A stretch of DNA of 5,421 bases. It comes from Victivallales bacterium (GTDB lineage Bacteria; Verrucomicrobiota; Lentisphaeria; Oligosphaerales; Oligosphaeraceae). The translations under genes and the position numbers were made by a program. The stretch is taken from positions 1-5,421 of the forward strand of contig JAFYGL010000562.1 of assembly GCA_017543165.1 (NCBI GenBank), written 5' to 3'. Position 1 is the first letter of the stretch, and each line of letters begins with the position of its first letter. Positions 1-5,421 of this stretch are shown in pieces. The notes under the pieces were generated by a model, which saw only the letters and a list, made by a program, of their open reading frames with translations, made no database searches and had not been told where the DNA came from.

Positions 1-80
1 CATACGTGAGTTATTCGCATACGGAGAAGGACATTGAAGAAGCCCTTGAACGTTGCGAAAAAGCGATGAAGGAACTATGA
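1..80 (+). CDS. C-terminal end of a class-III (PLP-dependent) aminotransferase, 5' truncated by the window
   Basis: Reading from base 3, the last 25 codons give YVSYSHTEKDIEEALERCEK followed by AMKEL, then TGA at 78-80. A serine, then H-T/S-x-E-D-I, then an amphipathic helix rich in E, A and L, ending the protein, is the usual tail of class-III aminotransferases. The glutamate-1-semialdehyde aminomutase (HemL) branch is the best match: E. coli HemL ends in a very similar way. Such enzymes are cytoplasmic PLP enzymes that move amino groups to or within keto, aldehyde or sugar-derived substrates. The PLP lysine and the rest of the fold lie outside the window, so the substrate cannot be named and a true HemL role is not implied. 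Its stop codon overlaps the start of the downstream amidohydrolase gene, pointing to a shared transcript and coupled translation. The assignment rests on a short tail, so confidence is moderate. Confidence 0.7.
   Translation, partial: YVSYSHTEKDIEEALERCEKAMKEL
69..73 (+). promoter_or_regulatory. Shine-Dalgarno AAGGA that decides the amidohydrolase start
   Basis: AAGGA sits inside the last codons of the aminotransferase gene. It is 3 bases before the ATG at 77 and 6 bases before the ATG at 80. The 6-base spacing is the more usual one, so 80 is preferred as the start. ATG 77 would give one extra Met and the classic ATGA stop/start overlap. Both starts overlap the upstream TGA at 78-80, consistent with translational coupling. 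Confidence 0.55.
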
Positions 81-1621
81 TGATTTTTGATTCACACACA
101 CATTTCTCCGCAGACGCACAGCCAGGCGCAGGGTGCAAACTGCTGGAGCACGCCGCGGCCTGCGGCATTGGCGGTGCATTGGTTTCACATGTTCTAGCGT
201 TCCCTGCGGAACCGTCGTCATCCGATGTCCGCCAGGCCAATCAATTCGTTGCAGATGAATGTGCGGCTGCTCCTGAACGGCTGTTTTTCTTCGCCTATTT
301 GAATCCTCAGCAACCCGATTGGCCAGAAGAACTGGAACGTTGCCGCCAATCTGGAGCAGTCGGCGTGAAGCTTTGGATTTCACTGAAGGATCAGTCGGGT
401 GGATTAGGCAACACAATTGCTGTGTTGAAGCGTGCTGCGGCTTTAGACTTGCCTGTCCTTCTGCATACATTTGATCGAACCGACGGAAATCTCCGTGGAG
501 AAATCGGCATCGCTGAATTCTGTCAAATGTCGCAGGCTGTTCCAGAATGCAGAATGGTTGCTGCGCATCTCGGATGCAACTGGCGGCGGGCACTTGATTT
601 GGTTCCGCAAGCTTCTAAAAATACCTTTTTTGATTGTTGTGGCATATTCCCTGAAAAAGGCATGGTGCGTGAGATACTTAAGGTTATTCCTGCTGACCGT
701 CTGCTTTACGGCTCGGACTGGCCTTGCAGAAGTTTTCCTTCCCAATTGTTCAAAATCCGCGAGGCGGGACTGCAAAAGGATGTGTCTGAACTGATTTTGT
801 GGAAGAATGCCATTCGTCTTTATCGACTTCCGAATCCACCGTCATTTCCTGAAGTCCAACTCAATCCGCTGCAAGACAAAATGAAAACTGATCATTTTTG
901 TTTCTGTGGAGATTTTCCCAACGGTCTTCCATCTGGCGGCACGCCTCGCGAATTGGAGTCTTTGCTGGAACAATACGGCATTGAAGCGGCGATGACGGTT
1001 GACGCCTCATCTATTCTTTGTAATAATCTTACTGATGCCAATCGGCGTTTTGCCGCCGAAACTGTTAATCTGCATCGTGTGCGTCCTTTGGCGACAATCA
1101 ATCCACGGGCGTCTGATGCTTTACAGACGATTTCAGAGGCCGCAGGCTGTTGTGCAGGACTGTGGTTTTCGCCGTATTGGCATGTTTGGCAACTGAACGA
1201 TTCTGCTTACTATAAAATATGGGAGGCCGCCGCTGACTCTGGTTTGCCTGTTTACATCAACTGCGGCGCAGGAGAGTACAGGGCCCGACCCGCTTATCCA
1301 GAAGTCCGTCCCATTCCCGCAATGGAATTGTGCGAATTCCCAAAACTCCTGCCTGCGGGAATCCGTTGCTGTATCCAGGGCTTTCCAGGGCGGATTCCGA
1401 CAGATTGGCCTAAAGAAGGCGCGGCGTTCCTGTGGACAGCAGAACACCTCTCTGATTACGGCTCAGGCGAGATGGGCTCAATGCTTGCCGAACAATTGGC
1501 CAAGGAGAACGGCCCGCAATTGGTTTGCGGTAGCGAATATCCGTTCCGCGCATTGAATGCGACAAGCTCCATCTGGCAGGAAATTCAGCGTAATGCCTCC
1601 TATGAAGACACAACCGTGTGA
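80..1621 (+). CDS. Tandem amidohydrolase: intact PF04909-type N-terminal domain fused to a metal-ligand-less second copy
   Basis: The product has 513 residues, numbered from ATG 80, with no signal peptide or membrane segment, so it is probably cytoplasmic. The first half (about 1-252) has the metal-dependent amidohydrolase (TIM-barrel, Amidohydro_2) signature in order: DSHTHF at 4-9 with H6 and H8, GVKLW at 95-99, LLHT with H129, AAHLG with H163, and YGSDWP with D213. These are the ligand and catalytic positions of hydrolases, lactonases and decarboxylases of this superfamily. The second half (about 268-513) repeats the first: GIEAAM at 301-306 against GIGGAL at 30-34, DAN at 319-321 against QAN, INP at 340-342 against LNP, GLPVY against DLPVL, and CGSEYPFR against YGSDWPCR. 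Its ligand positions read C276-G-D278, N394, Q433/G434 and E486, so it is predicted not to catalyse this chemistry. Family members usually have one domain of about 250-330 residues, so the doubling is real. The product is rich in cysteine, 20 in all. The gene shares an operon with the class-III aminotransferase upstream. The substrate is unknown. Confidence 0.88.
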   Translation: MIFDSHTHFSADAQPGAGCKLLEHAAACGIGGALVSHVLAFPAEPSSSDVRQANQFVADECAAAPERLFFFAYLNPQQPDWPEELERCRQSGAVGVKLWISLKDQSGGLGNTIAVLKRAAALDLPVLLHTFDRTDGNLRGEIGIAEFCQMSQAVPECRMVAAHLGCNWRRALDLVPQASKNTFFDCCGIFPEKGMVREILKVIPADRLLYGSDWPCRSFPSQLFKIREAGLQKDVSELILWKNAIRLYRLPNPPSFPEVQLNPLQDKMKTDHFCFCGDFPNGLPSGGTPRELESLLEQYGIEAAMTVDASSILCNNLTDANRRFAAETVNLHRVRPLATINPRASDALQTISEAAGCCAGLWFSPYWHVWQLNDSAYYKIWEAAADSGLPVYINCGAGEYRARPAYPEVRPIPAMELCEFPKLLPAGIRCCIQGFPGRIPTDWPKEGAAFLWTAEHLSDYGSGEMGSMLAEQLAKENGPQLVCGSEYPFRALNATSSIWQEIQRNASYEDTTV

Positions 1622-1710
1622 GCAAATGCCTCATGCGCGAGACTGTCACTGATGACTCGTTTATCGCGTTTACTTGTCGTCATGAAAAATGCGACAGTTA
1701 TCTCAAGGCT
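1622..1710. other. Gap between convergent genes; weak inverted repeats, no canonical terminator
   Basis: This 89-base gap separates two genes that run toward each other. Three short complementary pairs are visible: ACTGTC at 1642-1647 with GACAGT at 1693-1698, ATGAC at 1652-1656 with GTCAT at 1679-1683 nested inside it, and CGCGA at 1636-1640 with TCGCG at 1664-1668, which competes with the others. None is a tight GC-rich stem followed by a T-run on either strand. The region may hold a weak bidirectional transcript end, or termination may be Rho-dependent. I see no promoter or small gene here. Confidence 0.3.
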
Positions 1711-4700
1711 TTATTCAGATAGCCTGACAAGGGCGAATGTGTGATATGGCAAGTGCAGTTTCAAGGTATTGTCCTTGAAGTCCAGCACCTTGACGCCTGC
1801 GGGCTGCCAGTCGAGAGGAACGCGAAATGTGGGAATGTTGTATTTTTCCCTCATTTGGTAGAGTTCTTTGTATTCTGGGTCGTCAGCGTCTATCAGTTCC
1901 ACAGCGGTCTTGAACGCCTTGCCGCTAAAAGCTATCGTAACATCTTGGGTGAGGCGTTCATTGCCAAGATGTGATACCACTGCCAGCAGCTCGCCCTTCC
2001 TGTTTCTGTAGCAACTTGCATACACATCCTTTCCTGTGATGACCTTGGCTGGATTTTGGGCGTCCCAATAGCCTGTGAACAAGCTGCCAGGCACGTCGAA
2101 ATCCTCGTAGATTCTGGTGATTTTGTCAAAGATTCCGAAGTGGCATCTGTCCAGAGCATTTATGCCATTGTGCGGAAGCATGCCTGTAAGGAAGGCCCGT
2201 GTGATTCTCAGCTTGTAAAGTTCAGGGTCCTCCTTGCCGCCGCCAAACTCCTTGCGCAGGATGTCATTCGACTGGTATGCGGCATTGTATATGCCAAATG
2301 GCAGGCTGCTGAGCTCGAAAGCGAACATTGGCAGCTTGTATGTGTCTAGAATATCCTTGCCGTTGTGCATAAGGGTGCTGCTCTGCTGGCGTATGTGCTC
2401 GCCGTTTATAAGGTGCGTGGCGAAGGTATAGCATGGCAGCTGCACGGAACTGGTGTTGTGTATGTGAATGACATAGTCCTTCACTCCTGCATCCAAAAGG
2501 AGCATTGCGACTTTTCTGAAGAAGTTCCTGTATGCGAGCAGAGGCGTTCGCTGGCGGCAGCCGTGAAGGTGGTTGTCGCAAATCGGGACGATGCCGAAGT
2601 CGAAGTTTAGTCCATGGAGTGGGGCTTTTCCAAGGACGGACTTGATTTCGCTGAGCACGAAGTTTGCGCCGTCGGACGCAGGGCAGAGCATATACATCGT
2701 ATATTGCGCATTGCCCCGCTTGCCCGACCATTGCTGTTCAGGAGTGAGTACCCATTCGGAAAGGAATGCCCTTACTTCGGGGTATTCATCGCTCATGTAG
2801 TTAGCCGTATAGATGAATGGATGCACATTGAAGGCAATCGCCTCCTTGGCGTCTGCCAGATATTTTGCTGCAATGGGATTGTCCTTTGCCGTGGGCAGGT
2901 CTGCGAATGCATCGCTGAGGGCTGGATTGCCGCGCATGTAGCCGCACCATGTGGCGGGGGCGCGGCCTGGACGGTTCATGGGGAATGCCCAATGCTCTCC
3001 AGCCGTGTCCAGCGGATGGTTCGTGGCAAGGGGCTTGACTGGACCTGCCAGCAGACCGAAGTCAAAGGAAAGCTTATCGCCTGCGTTCAACACGTCTGCA
3101 ATATGCACAGTGAACACGGTCTTCTCCTTATCGGAGACGAATGACAGGGGCTTCGGCCTGCGTTCGCTCCATGATGCATTGCTTTCCGCGAAGAAGCAGA
3201 AGCACTTGTCCTCATTGCCAATTATCGCCACAGGAAAATAGCGACATGCGAATTCGCCGTCAGGCAATGCCATGGTAATTTTGCTGGACCAGCCGCACTG
3301 TGATGTATGCAGATATTTTGCCACCTTTCTTGGCAGTGTGAATTTCAGCTCGATGTCTTTGATTTGCTGCAAAGCCTTGATTTCAACCTCATTGTGCTGT
3401 ACACCGTCGTATTCAAGCCAGCCGTGCGCAGCTATGTCGCAGAGGGTACTTTTGCTGTCAGCCGTGAAATCCACCCTGTGCTTCTCAATGCTGCCTGGCT
3501 TGATTGGAATATGCAGAGGCTGACCATTTGAGAATATCTGCGGCGGTTCCATGAAAAGCGATTGTCCCTTTGTGACAATTTGCCTTGGAAGCAGGTTGGC
3601 AAACTCCCATTGATAGCTGCGTCCGACTGGCTCGACGGTTAGCACGCCATTCTGTGCAACGGTTTTCATTGGCTGGTAAGGCGGTATGATTCGCGTCATA
3701 TCGAAGTCCATCCTGCTCCATTCGCCGAAGCCTGGAAAATGGAGTGATGTCCCTGAAACGACCTTGCCTTCTGGGGCTCGAAGTTCGATTCTATAATGGC
3801 CTATGGGATTGTTTTTGGGGAAATGCAGTTCCTTTATAGGCTTGTCGCCCATTGGTTCCGTCAGAAGAGGCTTGCCGTCTGGCGCAATCAATGCAATTTC
3901 GCCTGAGAAATCTTCTCCAAACTTCCGTTTAAGAATAGCCTGCTTGATTTTGACGTCAACGGTTTCGGCTGTGAAGCGTGGCGAGGCCGTGATGTATTCC
4001 GCCTTGATTGTCAGCGGCAGGTCCTGACGTAGTGCTACGGCATTGCCGTCCAAATCACACAACTCGTATATCAGGCGGTCCGCCTGCTCAATAGTCAGCG
4101 GTACACTTACGTCAATCATGCGCGGTGCGTTGGCATTCAAGTCCACAGTCTGCGCAAAAACGTCCTGCGGCGCAAGCAGACCTGAGGAGTGCTCCTGGAT
4201 TATGCGGAGCCTGACCTTGCAGTCTATGGCGGAGGTCAGCTGAAGCTTCTGCACAAGTTCTCCGTATGATGGGTCGTTGTGGTCGATTGTCCTCAATGTC
4301 GGAGCGTTATCGGCAAAGCGCAGCGCATAGAGCCATTCATCATCTGCCCAGTAGCCTTTTTCAGGTTGGTTTGCAAGGTCGCTTGTTGCTGAAAGGGCGG
4401 AGGAGAACCAGCTTCGGACGAAATTCAGTTTGAGTTCCTTTGGTGCCGCGTCAAGCTCCAAAGCCTTCCAGGGGATGCGTGCCTCGACGCGCCACAGCAG
4501 CGTGTCGTCTATCTGATGGCTCAGATGGGAGACATATTTCCATTCTGGATTGTAGGTGCCGTCAGTGTCCCTCATGTCTGCCTTGCCGCCAGCCACGCAG
4601 CCGGCGAAATAGTATTTGCGACCGTTGTGCCGCAGATGCAGTTCAAAGGATTCGTTTTGCCAGACACCGCTTTCCTTGTCATCGGGACCGTGACCTTTCT

Positions 4701-5421
4701 TGATGCTGCTTCCGGGCGGGAATGTCGTGTCCATGGAAAAAAAGAGCGCCGCATCGTCCCATGTGAAGTACACGTGGTGGGGCGGCAGGTTCCAGGTCGG
4801 CGAGCCATTGTAGTTGCGGTTCCCTTCCGTAAGCGAGACGATTCCCGCAGCATTCTGCCATCCTTCATCCTCCAGTGCGGCGTCCAGTTTTATGTTCCCT
4901 TGAAGTTTTGGGACGGCGATTATTCTTGGGTATCTTTCGCGTATGGGGGCTGCCTTGACCGCGGAGAAATCGGCTATTTCATCTGCTGACAGAGCTTCCT
5001 TGAAGATTCGGATGCGCCCGCAGTAGGTGTCATTGTCCCACGGTGGGACTGAATGATATGCCGATTCCATCGGACCTATGGTCAGATTTGTGATCAATTT
5101 GGAATCAAGCTGGACTGGCTGGGGGCTTTCTTTGATTAGCCTGCCCTGAAAATAGCATCTCACCTTGTCGCCGTCCCATGTCAATGCCGCCTTGTATGGC
5201 GTGTCCGGCTTGAGTTTCTCGCTTCCGAAATAGAAGTTGTTCGTCTGGTCGTAGAATGTGAACTGGCAACAGGGATTGTTCTGAAAAGTGCGAATGCCGA
5301 TGAGGAGCCGAGAGGCGGTGTGCAGCATAAGCAGTGTCCGCATGGGGTATTTGGAGCGGCGCATTTTGTCCGTGGCGAAATCCAGCATCAATGTGCCCGA
5401 CGGTCCGATGAGGTCTCTTGC
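1711..5421 (-). CDS. Large multimodular glycan-associated protein: LamG-like, CBM9-like and GH123-N/DUF6067-like domains; 5' truncated by the window
   Basis: The visible part is 1236 codons, numbered here from base 5421, ending at TAA 1711-1713. The frame is open at the edge and begins inside a domain, so the real start and any signal peptide lie outside. Residues 1-155 look like a LamG/concanavalin-type sandwich: GTLMLDF, ALTWDGDKVRCYFQGRLI, then GRIRIFKEALSADEI. Residues 170-375 resemble CBM9-like carbohydrate-binding domains (PF06452): LDAALEDEGWQNA, VYFTWDDAALFFSM, WQNESFELHLR, ARIPWKALEL. Residues 376-490 are beta-rich and unassigned. Residues 490-797 match the DUF6067/GH123 N-terminal type, with IIGNEDKCFCFFAESNASW near 733-751 and FGLLAGPVKPL at 788-798. 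Residues 800-1125 are probably the barrel, with LNFDFGIVPICDNHLHGC around 938-955, a Cys/His/Asn-rich loop typical of DUF6067 proteins. The last 110 residues form a beta domain. GH123 enzymes are N-acetyl-beta-galactosaminidases, but activity here is unproven. The protein probably binds or cleaves extracellular glycans. No frameshift is seen across 3.7 kb. Confidence 0.82.
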   Translation of the reverse strand, partial: ARDLIGPSGTLMLDFATDKMRRSKYPMRTLLMLHTASRLLIGIRTFQNNPCCQFTFYDQTNNFYFGSEKLKPDTPYKAALTWDGDKVRCYFQGRLIKESPQPVQLDSKLITNLTIGPMESAYHSVPPWDNDTYCGRIRIFKEALSADEIADFSAVKAAPIRERYPRIIAVPKLQGNIKLDAALEDEGWQNAAGIVSLTEGNRNYNGSPTWNLPPHHVYFTWDDAALFFSMDTTFPPGSSIKKGHGPDDKESGVWQNESFELHLRHNGRKYYFAGCVAGGKADMRDTDGTYNPEWKYVSHLSHQIDDTLLWRVEARIPWKALELDAAPKELKLNFVRSWFSSALSATSDLANQPEKGYWADDEWLYALRFADNAPTLRTIDHNDPSYGELVQKLQLTSAIDCKVRLRIIQEHSSGLLAPQDVFAQTVDLNANAPRMIDVSVPLTIEQADRLIYELCDLDGNAVALRQDLPLTIKAEYITASPRFTAETVDVKIKQAILKRKFGEDFSGEIALIAPDGKPLLTEPMGDKPIKELHFPKNNPIGHYRIELRAPEGKVVSGTSLHFPGFGEWSRMDFDMTRIIPPYQPMKTVAQNGVLTVEPVGRSYQWEFANLLPRQIVTKGQSLFMEPPQIFSNGQPLHIPIKPGSIEKHRVDFTADSKSTLCDIAAHGWLEYDGVQHNEVEIKALQQIKDIELKFTLPRKVAKYLHTSQCGWSSKITMALPDGEFACRYFPVAIIGNEDKCFCFFAESNASWSERRPKPLSFVSDKEKTVFTVHIADVLNAGDKLSFDFGLLAGPVKPLATNHPLDTAGEHWAFPMNRPGRAPATWCGYMRGNPALSDAFADLPTAKDNPIAAKYLADAKEAIAFNVHPFIYTANYMSDEYPEVRAFLSEWVLTPEQQWSGKRGNAQYTMYMLCPASDGANFVLSEIKSVLGKAPLHGLNFDFGIVPICDNHLHGCRQRTPLLAYRNFFRKVAMLLLDAGVKDYVIHIHNTSSVQLPCYTFATHLINGEHIRQQSSTLMHNGKDILDTYKLPMFAFELSSLPFGIYNAAYQSNDILRKEFGGGKEDPELYKLRITRAFLTGMLPHNGINALDRCHFGIFDKITRIYEDFDVPGSLFTGYWDAQNPAKVITGKDVYASCYRNRKGELLAVVSHLGNERLTQDVTIAFSGKAFKTAVELIDADDPEYKELYQMREKYNIPTFRVPLDWQPAGVKVLDFKDNTLKLHLPYHTFALVRLSE

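Noticed and set aside
53..79. TTG at 53 as start of the amidohydrolase, adding eight or nine residues
   Set aside because: It lies well inside the upstream aminotransferase frame, the extra residues (RKSDEGT) are not part of the fold, and the AAGGA at 69-73 serves the ATGs at 77/80. The domain's first strand begins right after ATG 80.
75..593. 172-codon open frame on the - strand
   Set aside because: It is antisense to the metal-binding part of the amidohydrolase. Its composition, rich in R, Q, P and H, is typical of a mirror frame.
2614..3144. 176-codon open frame on the + strand
   Set aside because: It is antisense to the GH123-N/barrel region of the large gene, which has clear domain patterns. 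The + frame is rich in C, G and H in a low-complexity way and shows no recognisable motif.
4516..4989. 157-codon open frame on the + strand
   Set aside because: It is antisense to the CBM9-like and LamG-like modules and has no motif or ribosome binding context of its own.
5389..5391. TTG at 5391 as start of the large leftward gene
   Set aside because: The frame stays open through 5421 and the residues upstream (IGPSGT leading into LMLDF) are part of the LamG-like first strand. There is also no signal peptide, as expected for a surface protein whose true start is further right.
1..5421. CRISPR arrays, tRNA/rRNA genes, insertion sequences, long direct repeats, attachment sites
   Set aside because: Reading both strands gave no regularly spaced repeats, no cloverleaf, no transposase motifs and no terminal inverted repeats; nearly all bases are accounted for by three coding regions.
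1711..5421. A frameshift or gene boundary inside the long leftward frame
   Set aside because: Domain patterns follow one another in one frame to the stop at 1711, with no internal stop or loss of coding character.

Overview
The window looks like bacterial chromosomal DNA of roughly balanced base composition. It is densely coded, with two convergent transcription units and no sign of phage, transposon, plasmid, CRISPR or RNA genes. The rightward unit pairs a class-III aminotransferase with a PF04909-type amidohydrolase. The leftward gene is a giant multidomain protein of the GH123-N/DUF6067 type carrying LamG-like and CBM9-like modules. Proteins of that last type are, from general knowledge, most abundant in the PVC superphylum (Lentisphaerae/Victivallales, Kiritimatiellae, Planctomycetes), which specialise in breaking down complex host or algal glycans. 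The taxonomic guess is an inference from gene content only.

Layout. Bases 1-80 (+) hold the last 25 codons of an aminotransferase whose body lies outside the window. Its stop overlaps the start of the next gene at 77-82, so the two are almost certainly one operon. Bases 80-1621 (+) encode a 513-residue cytoplasmic protein made of two amidohydrolase-like halves in tandem. The first half keeps every usual metal ligand. The second half is recognisably a paralogue of the first but has lost every ligand. Bases 1622-1710 are a short gap between convergent genes with no canonical terminator. Bases 1711-5421 (-) are one uninterrupted reading frame of 1236 codons, open at the right edge, so the true start and any signal peptide are missing. 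Its visible order is LamG/concanavalin-like module, CBM9-like module, unassigned beta-rich linker, GH123-N/DUF6067-like beta domain, probable barrel, C-terminal beta domain.

How the parts may work together. The aminotransferase and amidohydrolase probably act on the same small metabolite, but the sequence does not say which. The leftward protein is probably a surface or secreted glycan-acting enzyme or binding protein. It is on the opposite strand and need not belong to the same pathway. The most noteworthy item is the tandem enzyme-pseudoenzyme amidohydrolase. I found no convincing case for a wholly new defence, mobile or RNA system here.
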